Source: Pseudomonas sp. R4-35-07 (GTDB taxonomy: Bacteria > Pseudomonadota > Gammaproteobacteria > Pseudomonadales > Pseudomonadaceae). Taken from it: a stretch of 64,000 bases of DNA. The stretch covers positions 1,922,001-1,986,000 of the forward strand of contig NZ_CP027732.1 in the NCBI RefSeq assembly GCF_003852235.1, in the 5' to 3' direction. Each line of letters begins with the position of its first letter. Positions within the stretch are counted from its first letter, which is position 1. The position numbers and the translations under genes are program-made. This document shows, in pieces, positions 24,882 to 33,923 of the stretch. Under the pieces are notes generated by a model. That model made no database searches. It had not been told where the DNA came from and saw nothing but the letters and a program-made list of their open reading frames with translations.

Positions 24882-26756
24882 ATGAGCCACCCCTCACAAT
24901 TCACCTTGCTGCGCACGCGGCGTTTCCTGCCGTTCTTCATCACCCAGCTCCTGGGCGCGTTCAACGACAACATCTTCAAGCAATCGCTGATCCTGGCGAT
25001 TCTCTACAAGCTCACCCTCGACGGTGACCGTTCCATCTGGGTCAACCTGTGCGCCTTGCTGTTCATCCTGCCGTTCTTCCTGTTCTCGGCGCTGGCCGGG
25101 CAATTTGGCGAGAAATTCAACAAGGACGCGTTGATCCGCGCGATCAAGCTTGGTGAGATCGTGATCATGGCGGTGGGGGCCACCGGCTTTCTGTTCGATC
25201 ACCTGGAATTGATGCTGCTGGCGCTGTTCGCCATGGGCACCCACTCGGCGCTGTTCGGCCCGGTGAAGTACTCGATCATGCCCCAGGCGCTGCACGACGA
25301 TGAGCTGGTCGGCGGCAACGGCCTGGTGGAAATGGGCACGTTCCTGGCAATCCTCGCCGGCACCATCGGCGCGGGCATCATGATGTCGTCCACCCATTAC
25401 GCGCCGGTGGTGGCCGTGGCGATTGTCGGCGTGGCGCTGCTGGGTTACCTCGCCAGCCGCAGCATTCCACGGGCGGCGGCTTCTACGCCGCAATTGCGCC
25501 TGGACTGGAACATCTTCACCCAGTCCTGGGCCACGCTGCGCATGGGCCTGGGACAGACCCCGGCGGTGTCGCGCTCGATCGTCGGCAATTCATGGTTCTG
25601 GTTCGTCGGCGCGATCTACCTGACGCAGATTCCGGCCTACGCCAAGGAATGGTTGTATGGCGACGAAACCGTGGTCACCCTGATCCTTACCGTGTTCTCG
25701 GTGGGGATCGCCCTTGGTTCGATGCTCTGCGAAAAGCTTTCCGGGCGTAAGGTGGAAATCGGCCTGGTACCGTTCGGCTCGTTCGGCCTGACGGTGTTTG
25801 GCCTGCTGCTGTGGTGGCATTCCGGCGGCTTCGTGCAGAATGTCCAGCCCAACGACTGGCTTGCGGTGCTCGGCTACGGGCAAGCCTGGTGGGTGTTGTT
25901 CGATATCCTCGGCCTGGGCGTGTTCGGGGGCTTTTACATCGTGCCGCTGTACGCGCTGATTCAGTCGCGCACCGCCGAGAACCAGCGTGCGCGGGTGATC
26001 GCGGCCAACAACATCCTCAATGCGCTGTTCATGGTGGTGTCGGCGATTGTGTCGATCCTGCTGCTGAGCGTGGCCAAGCTGTCGATCCCCGAGTTGTTCC
26101 TGGTGGTGTCGCTGCTCAACATCGCGGTCAATACCTACATCTTCAGGATCGTGCCCGAGTTCACCATGCGCTTCATGATCTGGCTGCTCAGCCATTCCAT
26201 GTACCGCGTCGAGCACCGCAACCTGGAGCAGATTCCGGATGAAGGTGCGGCCTTGCTCGTTTGCAACCATGTGTCGTTTGTCGATGCGCTGCTGATTGGC
26301 GGCGCAGTGCGTCGGCCGATTCGGTTTGTCATGTACTACAAGATCTACCGCTTGCCGGTGCTCAACTTCATCTTCCGCACCGCCGGGGCGATTCCGATTG
26401 CCGGGCGTCACGAAGACATCCAGATCTACGAAAAGGCCTTTACGCGGATCGCCAAATACTTGAAGGACGGTGAGCTGGTGTGCATCTTCCCGGAAGGCAA
26501 GTTGACCGGCGATGGCGAGATGAATGAGTTTCGCGGTGGCGTGACGCGGATTCTGGAAGAGACGCCGGTGCCGGTGATTCCGATGGCGTTGCAGGGGCTG
26601 TGGGGGAGTTTTTTCAGTCGCGATCCGGATAAGGGGTTGTTCCATCGGATCTGGTCGCGGGTGGTGTTGGTGGCGGGGGCGCCTGTTCCTGTAGAGGAGG
26701 CGACACCTGCGCAGTTGCAGGCTGTGGTCGGTGTTCTGCGTGGGAGTGTCAGGTAG
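24882..26756 (+). CDS. MFS transporter-acyltransferase fusion (LplT/PlsC-type)
   Basis: The 624-residue protein joins a twelve-segment MFS domain (about 1-410) resembling the lysophospholipid flippase LplT to a PlsC-type 1-acylglycerol-phosphate acyltransferase domain (about 420-620). The acyltransferase motifs are visible: NHVSFVDALLIGG (catalytic HxxxxD) and FPEGKLTGDGEMNEFRGG. This gives a flip-and-reacylate system for lysophospholipid repair. The acyl-ACP synthetase part of E. coli Aas is missing, so an acyl-ACP or acyl-CoA donor must come from elsewhere. Confidence 0.9.
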   Translation: MSHPSQFTLLRTRRFLPFFITQLLGAFNDNIFKQSLILAILYKLTLDGDRSIWVNLCALLFILPFFLFSALAGQFGEKFNKDALIRAIKLGEIVIMAVGATGFLFDHLELMLLALFAMGTHSALFGPVKYSIMPQALHDDELVGGNGLVEMGTFLAILAGTIGAGIMMSSTHYAPVVAVAIVGVALLGYLASRSIPRAAASTPQLRLDWNIFTQSWATLRMGLGQTPAVSRSIVGNSWFWFVGAIYLTQIPAYAKEWLYGDETVVTLILTVFSVGIALGSMLCEKLSGRKVEIGLVPFGSFGLTVFGLLLWWHSGGFVQNVQPNDWLAVLGYGQAWWVLFDILGLGVFGGFYIVPLYALIQSRTAENQRARVIAANNILNALFMVVSAIVSILLLSVAKLSIPELFLVVSLLNIAVNTYIFRIVPEFTMRFMIWLLSHSMYRVEHRNLEQIPDEGAALLVCNHVSFVDALLIGGAVRRPIRFVMYYKIYRLPVLNFIFRTAGAIPIAGRHEDIQIYEKAFTRIAKYLKDGELVCIFPEGKLTGDGEMNEFRGGVTRILEETPVPVIPMALQGLWGSFFSRDPDKGLFHRIWSRVVLVAGAPVPVEEATPAQLQAVVGVLRGSVR

Positions 26757-26780
26757 TTCTGTGCTGGATGTACTGGCCTC

Positions 26781-26852
26781 ATCGGGGGCAAGCCCCCTCC
26801 CACATTTGAATGCGTTCACAAATCAAAAGTGGGAGGGGGCTTGCCCCCGATG
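26781..26852. repeat. REP pair in outward orientation
   Basis: ATCGGGGGCAAGCCCCCTCCCACA comes first and its complement second, the reverse of a normal REPIN, with about 24 bases between. It lies between convergent genes. Confidence 0.85.
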
Positions 26853-26863
26853 GCGGTAGTGGC

Positions 26864-27178
26864 CTAGGTGGAGATCTTGAGGCCAATAAGCCCGCAGATA
26901 ATCAACGCCACGCTGGCCAACCGAAACAGCGCCATGGATTCCCCAAACAGGATAATCCCGGCGATCACCGTACCCACGGCACCCACCCCGGTCCATACGG
27001 CGTAGGCGGTGCCCAGCGGCAGCTCCTTAACCGCCATCCCCAGCAGGCCAAGGCTGATGGCCATGGCGGCAATGGTCAGTGCGGTGGGCAGGGGCTTGCT
27101 GAAACCGTCGGTGTACTTCAGGCCGACAGCCCAGCCGACTTCGAACAACCCGGCAAAAAACAGAATGATCCAGGACAT
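26864..27178 (-). CDS. sugE: Guanidinium exporter, SMR family (SugE/Gdx)
   Basis: The 104-residue protein has four membrane segments, the membrane Glu in [16 protein letters not shown] and the SugE/Gdx-type WAVGLK signature. Gdx exports guanidinium ion in exchange for protons. The assignment is strengthened by a guanidine-II riboswitch directly upstream. GAGG precedes the ATG. Confidence 0.93.
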   Translation of the reverse strand: MSWIILFFAGLFEVGWAVGLKYTDGFSKPLPTALTIAAMAISLGLLGMAVKELPLGTAYAVWTGVGAVGTVIAGIILFGESMALFRLASVALIICGLIGLKIST

Positions 27179-27198
27179 GATGACCTCGCTTCTTCAGG

Positions 27199-27250
27199 CG
27201 GGGTCGTCCCCGGATTCAACGCTCGTTGGCGTCGCGGGGTCGTCCCCGCG
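27199..27250 (-). promoter_or_regulatory. Guanidine-II (mini-ykkC) riboswitch
   Basis: Read on the minus strand, two hairpins each carry the loop ACGA between G and C runs: CGCGGGG-ACGA-CCCCGCG (27233-27250) and CGGGG-ACGA-CCCCG (27199-27212). They are joined by a linker of 20 bases. This fits the mini-ykkC consensus of two stem-loops with ACGR loops. The second hairpin ends about 12 bases before the GAGG ribosome binding site of sugE, so binding should expose the site and turn translation on. Confidence 0.93.
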
Positions 27251-27283
27251 AAGCGCTTAGAGTGCCGAACATGCACCCCACGA

Positions 27284-28249
27284 TCAAGTTTGCGGGGTGT
27301 TCTCCAGCGCGCGGCGGTCTTCCTTCTCGCTCATGCGGCGAAAATAGGTCGAGAGCAACGCCCCCGAAATATTGTGCCAGACGCTGAACAGCGCACTGGG
27401 CACTGCCGCCAGCGGCGAGAAGTGCGCGCTCGCCAGCGCGGCGCCGAGCCCGGAGTTCTGCATACCCACTTCCAGCGCCAGTGACTTGCGTTGGGCCAAG
27501 GGCAATTTGAACAGCCGCCCGGTGAAGTAACCGAGCAGGTAGCCGAAGCTGTTGTGCAGCATCACCACCGCCATGATCAACAGGCCCGACTCGGCAATTT
27601 TCGCCTGGCTGGCGGCAACCACCGCTGCGACGATGATCACGATGCTGACCACCGAGACCAACGGCAACACGTCGACCGCATGCCGTACCCGACTCCCCAG
27701 CAGCCGCTGCGCGACCACCCCGAGCACGATAGGCAGCAGCACCACTTGCAGGATCGACCAGAACAACTCCATGAACGACACTGGCAGCCAGGCCGAGGCC
27801 AGCAACCAGATCAACGCCGGCGTGAGCAGCGGGGCGAGGAGGGTGGTGACGGCGGCGATGGCCACCGACAGCGCCAGATCGCCACGGGCCAGCCATGTCA
27901 TCACGTTGGATGAAGTGCCGCTTGGGCAGCAGCCGACCAGAATCACCCCGACGGCAATTTCCGGCGACAGGTGAAAGACCTGGCACAACAGCCACGCCAC
28001 GCCCGGCATGATCACAAAGTGCGCGACCACGCCGAGGGCGACGCGCCAGGGATGGCGGGCCACCTCAGCGAAGTCTTCAAGTTTCAAGGTCAGGCCCATG
28101 CCGAACATCACCAGGCCCAGCAACGGCACAATGGCGCTTTTCAGGCCGATGAACCACGCGGGTTCCAGGAAGGCGAGCACCGCGAAAATCAGCACCCAGT
28201 AGGCGAAGGTATTGCCGACGAAGCGGCTCAGGGCGGCGAGTGCGCGCAT
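27284..28249 (-). CDS. Bile acid:sodium symporter family protein
   Basis: The 321-residue protein has about ten membrane segments and the BASS-family motifs GVILVGCCPSGTSSNVMTWLARGD and EVGMQNSGLGAALA. Bacterial members take up various organic anions, and the substrate here is unknown. The frame is open another 33 codons upstream, but that stretch is translated REPIN DNA, so the ATG at 28249 is the real start. It is upstream of sugE, with the riboswitch in the gap. Confidence 0.88.
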   Translation of the reverse strand: MRALAALSRFVGNTFAYWVLIFAVLAFLEPAWFIGLKSAIVPLLGLVMFGMGLTLKLEDFAEVARHPWRVALGVVAHFVIMPGVAWLLCQVFHLSPEIAVGVILVGCCPSGTSSNVMTWLARGDLALSVAIAAVTTLLAPLLTPALIWLLASAWLPVSFMELFWSILQVVLLPIVLGVVAQRLLGSRVRHAVDVLPLVSVVSIVIIVAAVVAASQAKIAESGLLIMAVVMLHNSFGYLLGYFTGRLFKLPLAQRKSLALEVGMQNSGLGAALASAHFSPLAAVPSALFSVWHNISGALLSTYFRRMSEKEDRRALENTPQT

Positions 28250-28289
28250 GGGGTAGTCCTTGTTATAGAAATTTGTAAATGCGGTCGAA

Positions 28290-28378
28290 TGTGGGAGGGG
28301 GCTTGCTCCCGATGGCGGTGGTTCAGTCAAAGATACCTTGGCTGACACTCTGCCATCGGGAGCAAGCCCCCTCCCACA
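28290..28378. repeat. REPIN (CTTGCTCCCGATGG subtype)
   Basis: Inverted REP arms with the TGCTCCCGAT core lie between the symporter gene and rdgC. Confidence 0.9.
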
Positions 28379-28396
28379 TTTTGCTCTTCACCCGGC

Positions 28397-29317
28397 TTAG
28401 ATGCCTTGTGGCGTCTCTTCACCGCCCAGTGCTTCGATCAGCGCTGGCAGGAACTCGCCGAAGGTCAGCATCATCAGGGTAAAGCTGGCATCCAGCTGCC
28501 CCAGGGCTTCGTCGCCGCCGTCCTGTTCGGCCTGGTCCTGCAGCAGGTCTTCGAACTTCAGGCGCTTGACGGTCATTTTGTCGTCGAGCATGAAGGACAG
28601 CTTGTCCTGCCAGGCCAGGGACAATTGGGTCACGACTTTGCCGGTGGTCAGGTGCAGCTGGATTTCTTCGCCGGTCAGGTCCTGGCGCTTGCAGCGCACG
28701 ATGCCGCCGTCTTCGTGGGTGTCGCGCAGTTCGCATTCGTCGAGCACGAAGAAGTCGTCGGCAGGCTTCTGGGTGGTGACCCAGTCGGTCATGATCGCCG
28801 TCGGTGCGGTTTTCACGGTCAGTGGGCGAACGGGCAGGGTGCCGATCACTTCGCGCAAGGTGGAGAGCAGGTCTTCGGCGCGTTTCGGGCTGGCCGAGTT
28901 CACCAGGATCAGGCCCTGTTTCGGCGCGATGGCGGCGAAGGTCGACGAGCGACGAATAAAGGCGCGCGGCAGGAACGCCTGGATGATTTCATCCTTGATC
29001 TGGTCGCGTTCCTTTTTATAGACCTTGCGCATTTGCTCGGCCTCGATCTCCTCGACCTTCTCTTTAACCGCATCGCGCACCACGCTGCCCGGCAGGATGC
29101 GTTCTTCCTTGCGTGCGGCGATCAGCAGGAAGTCGCCGCTGACGTGCACCAGGGGCGCGTCTTCACCTTTACCGAAAGGTGCGACGAAACCGTAAGTCGT
29201 CAACTCCTGGCTTGCGCACGGGCGCGCCAGTTTGGTGGCCATGGCCGCTTCCAACGCCTCGGCATCAACGGGCAGATCTTGGGTCAGGCGATAGATAAGC
29301 AGGTTCTTGAACCACAT
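28397..29317 (-). CDS. rdgC: Recombination-associated protein RdgC
   Basis: RdgC is a ring-shaped, non-specific DNA-binding protein that dampens RecA activity. The 306-residue product matches the family length (303 in E. coli). It starts [15 protein letters not shown] and contains the acidic C-terminal segment typical of the family. An upstream start at 29341 is rejected because GAGGAGAG fits the ATG at 29317. Confidence 0.95.
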   Translation of the reverse strand: MWFKNLLIYRLTQDLPVDAEALEAAMATKLARPCASQELTTYGFVAPFGKGEDAPLVHVSGDFLLIAARKEERILPGSVVRDAVKEKVEEIEAEQMRKVYKKERDQIKDEIIQAFLPRAFIRRSSTFAAIAPKQGLILVNSASPKRAEDLLSTLREVIGTLPVRPLTVKTAPTAIMTDWVTTQKPADDFFVLDECELRDTHEDGGIVRCKRQDLTGEEIQLHLTTGKVVTQLSLAWQDKLSFMLDDKMTVKRLKFEDLLQDQAEQDGGDEALGQLDASFTLMMLTFGEFLPALIEALGGEETPQGI

Positions 29318-29427
29318 GGGGTGAGTCTCTCCTCTATACAAAGGGGGGCATTATTCTCTTGATCACGCCCCAGGCCAACCCTGCGTAAGCCATTGGAAGG
29401 GCTGAAAAAAAAGATTTAAGAAAGTGC

Positions 29428-29456
29428 TTGCCAGACCTTGGGTCGCTCCGTAGAAT
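29428..29456 (+). promoter_or_regulatory. Promoter of the first tRNA-Val/Asp unit
   Basis: TTGCCA (29428-29433) and TAGAAT (29451-29456) are 17 bases apart and followed by GCGCGCCAC. The -10 and discriminator match those of the tRNA-Glu/Gly promoter in this window. Confidence 0.75.
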
Positions 29457-29476
29457 GCGCGCCACACCGAAACGAA

Positions 29477-29552
29477 GGGTGATTAGCTCAGCTGGGAGAG
29501 CATCTGCCTTACAAGCAGAGGGTCGGCGGTTCGATCCCGTCATCACCCACCA
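29477..29552 (+). tRNA. tRNA-Val (anticodon TAC), copy 1
   Basis: The 76-base cloverleaf has acceptor GGGTGAT/ATCACCC, anticodon loop CTTACAA (TAC) and encoded CCA. Confidence 0.97.
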
Positions 29553-29571
29553 TTCGCTTCAAGTGTTACGC

Positions 29572-29648
29572 GCAGCGGTAGTTCAGTCGGTTAGAATACC
29601 GGCCTGTCACGCCGGGGGTCGCGGGTTCGAGTCCCGTCCGCTGCGCCA
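29572..29648 (+). tRNA. tRNA-Asp (anticodon GTC), copy 1
   Basis: The 77-base cloverleaf has acceptor GCAGCGG/CCGCTGC, anticodon loop CTGTCAC (GTC) and encoded CCA. It is co-transcribed with tRNA-Val. Confidence 0.97.
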
Positions 29649-29689
29649 TATTCGGTAACCTGGAACGCTGAACGCCAGGTCGCCACAAG

Positions 29690-29716
29690 AAGCCCGCTCA
29701 TTGAGCGGGCTTTTTA
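29690..29716 (+). terminator. Terminator of the first tRNA-Val/Asp unit
   Basis: A ten-base stem AGCCCGCTCA/TGAGCGGGCT with a one-base centre is followed by TTTTTATT. The same hairpin ends the second unit. Confidence 0.9.
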
Positions 29717-29778
29717 TTGTGCGAAATATGGCAAAAAGTCGTGCGGTAAACTTTTTTTAAATAAACTGCATTTAAATC

Positions 29779-29806
29779 AAGACATTACGATTTTTTGATG
29801 TATGAT
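29779..29806 (+). promoter_or_regulatory. Possible promoter of the second tRNA-Val/Asp unit
   Basis: TATGAT (29801-29806) followed by GCGCCC is a good -10 with GC-rich discriminator. The -35 is poor (AAGACA at 29779, spacing 16). The DNA before it is AT-rich, which may act as an UP element. Confidence 0.55.
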
Positions 29807-29825
29807 GCGCCCACACCGAAACGAA

Positions 29826-29901
29826 GGGTGATTAGCTCAGCTGGGAGAGCATCTGCCTTACAAGCAGAGGGTCGGCGGTTCGATCCCGTCATCACCCACC
29901 A
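29826..29901 (+). tRNA. tRNA-Val (anticodon TAC), copy 2
   Basis: The sequence is identical to copy 1. The CACACCGAAACGAA leader before it is also repeated. Confidence 0.97.
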
Positions 29902-29920
29902 TTCGCTTCATGTGTTACGC

Positions 29921-29997
29921 GCAGCGGTAGTTCAGTCGGTTAGAATACCGGCCTGTCACGCCGGGGGTCGCGGGTTCGAGTCCCGTCCGCTGCGCCA
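29921..29997 (+). tRNA. tRNA-Asp (anticodon GTC), copy 2
   Basis: The sequence is identical to copy 1, with a nearly identical spacer to tRNA-Val. Confidence 0.97.
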
Positions 29998-30038
29998 TAT
30001 TCGGCAACCTGGAACACTGAACGCCAGGTCGCCACAAG

Positions 30039-30066
30039 AAGCCCGCTCATTGAGCGGGCTTTTTTT
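30039..30066 (+). terminator. Terminator of the second tRNA-Val/Asp unit
   Basis: The same ten-base stem as in unit 1 is followed by an uninterrupted T-run. Confidence 0.9.
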
Positions 30067-30155
30067 CGTCTGCACATTTCGCTGGAACTCCATCTCCAAC
30101 CACGGTTTTTAATAAGACGGTTAAGCTGCGTCGTTAGAACAACGGGAGGGGCGTC

Positions 30156-31067
30156 ATGCAGCACCTGGATCACTTATCTTTGCACTTGTTCATTCTGGTC
30201 TGTGAAGGGGGCACGATTGCACGCGCCAGCGAGCGGGCATTCATTGCGCCGTCGGCGGTCAGTAAACGTATCTCCGATATTGAGGCGCGGTTTGGTACGC
30301 CGCTGCTCAACCGCAGCAAGCGCGGGGTCGAACCGACGCCGGCGGGGTTGGCGCTACTTCGGCACGCTCGGTCCCTGACGCGGGCCATGGAGCGGCTCGA
30401 TAGCGAGCTTAGCGAATACGCTGAAGGCGCCCGAGGACATGTACGAGTCTTGGCAAACATCTCATCAATCATGGAGTTCCTGCCCGAGGAACTGTCGGAC
30501 TTCATGATCGAGCATCCAAGAATCCAGGCAGACATCGAAGAGCGTTTCAGTCCCGACGTGGTGCGCGGGGTAGCCGAAGGCAATGCCGATTTAGGTATTT
30601 GTCGACGATCAATGGCCGTGGGCGATCTGGAATTTCTGCCCTATCGCCGGGATCACCTGGCGGTCGTAGTAGGGGCGAACCATGCCCTGGCCGGTCGTAC
30701 CCATATTGCGTTCGCAGAGACCCTGGCCTTTGATCACTTGGGGCTGTCGGCTTTCGCCACGTTGAATAACTTCATGCGCAGTGAAGCGACGAAGGAGGGC
30801 CATGAGCTGCGGTTTCGCTCCTATGTGTCGTCATTTGACGCAGCTTTTCGGCTGGTGCAATTCGGCTTGGGACTTGCCGTATTCCCCCTGGAAGCAGTGG
30901 AGCGGTATGCGCGGTTGTTTGACTTGCGGATTATCCCTCTGACCGACGATTGGGCATTGGGTGAGTTTGTTATCTGCGTCCGTGACCGGGATGCACTGTC
31001 GCTGTCGGCCCGGCGATTGCTGGATCATCTGCTTTTGCGCGCGACACCGCCTGCGCCCCGCACCTGA
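30156..31067 (+). CDS. LysR-family regulator of the adjacent acyl-CoA operon
   Basis: The 303-residue protein has an N-terminal HTH (about 5-65, with GTIARASERAFIAPSAVSKR) and an effector-binding domain. GGGAGG precedes the ATG. It reads in the same direction as the four genes behind it, with 107 bases to the HMG-CoA-lyase-like gene. That gap is large enough for a separate, LysR-controlled promoter. The inducer is probably the substrate of the operon or its CoA ester. Confidence 0.92.
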   Translation: MQHLDHLSLHLFILVCEGGTIARASERAFIAPSAVSKRISDIEARFGTPLLNRSKRGVEPTPAGLALLRHARSLTRAMERLDSELSEYAEGARGHVRVLANISSIMEFLPEELSDFMIEHPRIQADIEERFSPDVVRGVAEGNADLGICRRSMAVGDLEFLPYRRDHLAVVVGANHALAGRTHIAFAETLAFDHLGLSAFATLNNFMRSEATKEGHELRFRSYVSSFDAAFRLVQFGLGLAVFPLEAVERYARLFDLRIIPLTDDWALGEFVICVRDRDALSLSARRLLDHLLLRATPPAPRT

Positions 31068-31174
31068 CTGTATCCGTCGCCGTTGGCGATGGATCACCGC
31101 GTAAATGACGTCTTTTTGCTGACTCCCTGGCTCTCTAATCTGAAGGTGCGCTTCAGCCTGTGAGAGCTTTTTTC

Positions 31175-32104
31175 ATGACAACAATAACAATCAACGAAGT
31201 CGGCATGCGTGATGGTTTGCAAAGCCTTCAAGCCACTATGCCGACATCCGCCAAACGACAATGGATTGATGCCGCCTATGCCGCAGGTGTGCGGTACATG
31301 GAGGTCGCGTCCTTTGTTCCCGCCAAACTGTTGCCGCAGATGGCCGATGCCAAAGAAGTCGTCGCCCATGCCTTGAGTTTTCCGGATCTGGTTGTCACGG
31401 TCCTGGCGCCTAACCTGCGCGGCTGTCGCGATGCGCTGGAATCCGGCGCGCACCGTATCATTGCGCCTGTGTCCGTCAGCGCAGCCCATAGCCTGGCCAA
31501 TGTGCGCCGGACTCCGTTGGAAATGGTCGAAGAGCTGGCGCGAATGTGCCAGCTGCGTACTGAATCCGGCTTGCACAACGTTCAAGTGATCGCCGGCATG
31601 TCTGTGGCGTTCGGCTGTACCCGCCAAGGTGATGTGCCATTGAGCGATCTCTGCGCGTTGACCGGGCATGTGTTGCAAGCCGGCTGCGATCTGGTGTCCC
31701 TGGGAGACACCACGGGCTACGCCAATCCCGGCCAGGTGGCGACCACCTTGCAGGCGGTTCGCGCCATCGCGGGTGACAAGCTCAGGGCCGCGCACTTCCA
31801 CGACACCCGAGGCCTGGCGCTTGCCAATAGCCTGGTTGCCGTTCAGCAAGGTATCACCGAGCTCGACTCATCACTGGCCGGGTTGGGCGGTTGTCCGTTC
31901 GCACCGGGTGCATCCGGCAATACGGTTACAGAAGACTTGGTGTTCATGCTGCAGAGCATGGGCTACGAGACGGGCATCGACCTGGCAGCCCTGATCGCTT
32001 CCCGCCATGTGCTCAGCGAAGCACTGCCGCACGAGACGCTCTACGGCTGCATTGCACGAGCTGGCCTGCCACTCAATTACGCATCAGTCGCCGGTCGCGT
32101 CTGA
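31175..32104 (+). CDS. Hydroxymethylglutaryl-CoA lyase-type enzyme
   Basis: The family cleaves HMG-CoA to acetoacetate and acetyl-CoA. The 309-residue TIM barrel shows the N-terminal GMRDGLQS (catalytic Arg-Asp), the metal-binding HFHDTRGLAL and the HMGL signature GLGGCPFAPGASGN with the reactive Cys. The start at 31175 follows GAGAG; a GTG at 31160 is in frame. Close relatives can act on 3-hydroxy-3-methyl acyl-CoAs other than HMG-CoA, so the substrate is likely but not certain. Confidence 0.88.
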   Translation: MTTITINEVGMRDGLQSLQATMPTSAKRQWIDAAYAAGVRYMEVASFVPAKLLPQMADAKEVVAHALSFPDLVVTVLAPNLRGCRDALESGAHRIIAPVSVSAAHSLANVRRTPLEMVEELARMCQLRTESGLHNVQVIAGMSVAFGCTRQGDVPLSDLCALTGHVLQAGCDLVSLGDTTGYANPGQVATTLQAVRAIAGDKLRAAHFHDTRGLALANSLVAVQQGITELDSSLAGLGGCPFAPGASGNTVTEDLVFMLQSMGYETGIDLAALIASRHVLSEALPHETLYGCIARAGLPLNYASVAGRV

Positions 32105-32129
32105 ACCTGCCAGATCAAGGAGAACCCTA

Positions 32130-33320
32130 ATGTCCAGGCTTCCATTGGACGGCATTCGTGTCGTTGAAATTTCTCACATGGTGATGGGCCCGACCTGCGG
32201 AATGATCCTGGGTGACCTCGGTGCCGAGGTGATCAAGATTGAACCGATCCGTGGCGACGGTACACGCCGTCTGCTAGGCGCCGGTGCCGGTTTTTTTCGC
32301 ACGTTCAACCGCAACAAACAGTGCATCGCCATCGACGTCAATACTCAACAAGGACGAGATGCGGTACTGGAGCTGATCGATACCGCTGACGTATTCATCG
32401 AGAATTTCAAGCCCGGGCGCATGAGCGAGCTGGGCTTCGGTTACGCGGCGATTCGAGCGCGTAACCCGCGCATTATCTACGCCTCGCACAAAGGCTTTCT
32501 CAACGGCCCCTACGACAATCGCCTGGCCCTGGATGAAGTTGTGCAAATGATGGCAGGCCTGGCCTATATGACCGGCCCGGTAGGCAGGCCTCTGCGTGCC
32601 GGCAGTTCGGTGAACGACATCATGGGCGGCATGTTCGGTGCTATCGGTGTGCTTGCTGCGCTCAACGATCGTCATGTCACCGGCGTCGGTCGTGAGGTGC
32701 AAAGCGCGCTTTACGAAAACTGCGTATTGCTCGCTGCTCAGCATATGCAGCAATACGCCGTGACCGGCCAAGCGGCTGCACCGATGCCAAACCGTATCAG
32801 TGCATGGGCCATTTACGATGTATTCGAGTTTGCCAATGGGGAGCAGATGTTCGTCGCCGCCACGGGTGAAGGTCAGTGGACCGCCCTGTGTCAATTGCTC
32901 GGCCAGACCGCGTTGCTGGACGACCAGACCCTTGCTACCAACAATGATCGCGTGCTGCAGCGGCCACGTCTGCTGGCTCACTTGGCTGAAGTCTTTGCCA
33001 GCATGGACGCTCAAGCGCTGGCCCTGGAACTTGAGGCAAACAGTATTCCGTTTGCTCCGATTCGACGGCCCGAGGAACTGTTCGAAGATCCTCATCTGCT
33101 GCACAGCGGTGGCCTGGCAAATCTTGAACTTGAAGACGGATCGTTCACCGCCATGCCACTGCTGCCGTTGTCCCTGGATGGCGAGCGACTGCAACCCCGT
33201 CGATCTATCCCACGCATCGGCGAGCACACCCACAAAGTCATGCGTGAACTGGGCTACAGCGACGAACACATTGCCGAGCTGTGTGCCGCTGGTGTTCTGA
33301 AAACCGACGCTCAGCCTTGA
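32130..33320 (+). CDS. Class III CoA-transferase (CaiB/BaiF family)
   Basis: These enzymes move CoA between carboxylic acids through an Asp-acyl intermediate. The 396-residue protein begins PLDGIRVVEISHMVMGPTCG and has the catalytic Asp in SSVNDIMGGMFGA. AAGGAG lies eight bases before the ATG at 32130, ruling out the longer frame. Human SUGCT, which makes HMG-CoA and glutaryl-CoA from succinyl-CoA, belongs to the same family. With a lyase next door, a role as activating enzyme for an HMG-like acid is the simplest reading. Confidence 0.9.
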   Translation: MSRLPLDGIRVVEISHMVMGPTCGMILGDLGAEVIKIEPIRGDGTRRLLGAGAGFFRTFNRNKQCIAIDVNTQQGRDAVLELIDTADVFIENFKPGRMSELGFGYAAIRARNPRIIYASHKGFLNGPYDNRLALDEVVQMMAGLAYMTGPVGRPLRAGSSVNDIMGGMFGAIGVLAALNDRHVTGVGREVQSALYENCVLLAAQHMQQYAVTGQAAAPMPNRISAWAIYDVFEFANGEQMFVAATGEGQWTALCQLLGQTALLDDQTLATNNDRVLQRPRLLAHLAEVFASMDAQALALELEANSIPFAPIRRPEELFEDPHLLHSGGLANLELEDGSFTAMPLLPLSLDGERLQPRRSIPRIGEHTHKVMRELGYSDEHIAELCAAGVLKTDAQP

Positions 33321-33332
33321 GGAAGAACTGCC

Positions 33333-33857
33333 ATGGCTATTTATCAATACGACACCCTTATTCCTGTCATTCACGCTGAAACTTTCATCGCGCAAGACGC
33401 TACCGTCATCGGCAATGTCACGCTGGCGCAGGGCGTCAGTGTCTGGCCCCAGGCTGTTCTGCGGGGTGACAACGAGCCGATTCGCATTGGTCAGCACAGC
33501 AATGTGCAGGAGGGAGCGGTGCTGCATGCCGATCCGGGATTTGCGCTGACGGTGGGCGAGGGCGTCACTATCGGCCACCAGGCCATGTTGCACGGTTGCA
33601 CCGTCGGCGACGGAGCGCTGATCGGGATTCAGGCTGTTGTGCTCAATGGCGCGGTCATCGGCAGCAATTGCCTGGTCGGCGCCGGGGCGGTTGTGACCGA
33701 AGGCAAGGTGTTCCCGGACAACTCACTTATTCTCGGCGCACCTGCCAAAGTCGTGCGCGAACTGACACCTGAAGCAATTGCCGACATGCATCGAAACGCC
33801 GCTGACTATGTCGTCAAAGGTCAGGCTTACAAGGCCAAACTTATTCTGATCGGCTGA
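33333..33857 (+). CDS. Hexapeptide-repeat (gamma-carbonic anhydrase-like) protein
   Basis: The 174-residue protein is a left-handed beta-helix built of hexapeptide repeats (ATVIGNVTLAQGVSV, then VWPQAVLRGDNEPIRIG) with a C-terminal helix. Metal-site His residues occur in VLHADP, TIGHQAML and HGCTVG. Relatives PaaY and CaiE sit in acyl-CoA pathways, and PaaY acts as a thioesterase that rescues trapped CoA, a fitting role here. It follows the CoA-transferase by 12 bases, with GAGGAAG before the ATG. Confidence 0.88.
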   Translation: MAIYQYDTLIPVIHAETFIAQDATVIGNVTLAQGVSVWPQAVLRGDNEPIRIGQHSNVQEGAVLHADPGFALTVGEGVTIGHQAMLHGCTVGDGALIGIQAVVLNGAVIGSNCLVGAGAVVTEGKVFPDNSLILGAPAKVVRELTPEAIADMHRNAADYVVKGQAYKAKLILIG

Positions 33858-33923
33858 ACCCATTGAGCAGGGTTCCTCAAGAGCCTTGCCTCTCTCCAAT
33901 AATTACAACAATGGAGAAACATC

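Noticed and set aside
28250..28348. N-terminal extension of the bile-acid-type symporter
   Set aside because: The extra residues include GASPLPH, which is the translation of REPIN DNA; the same peptide appears wherever a frame crosses such repeats, so it is not protein-coding.
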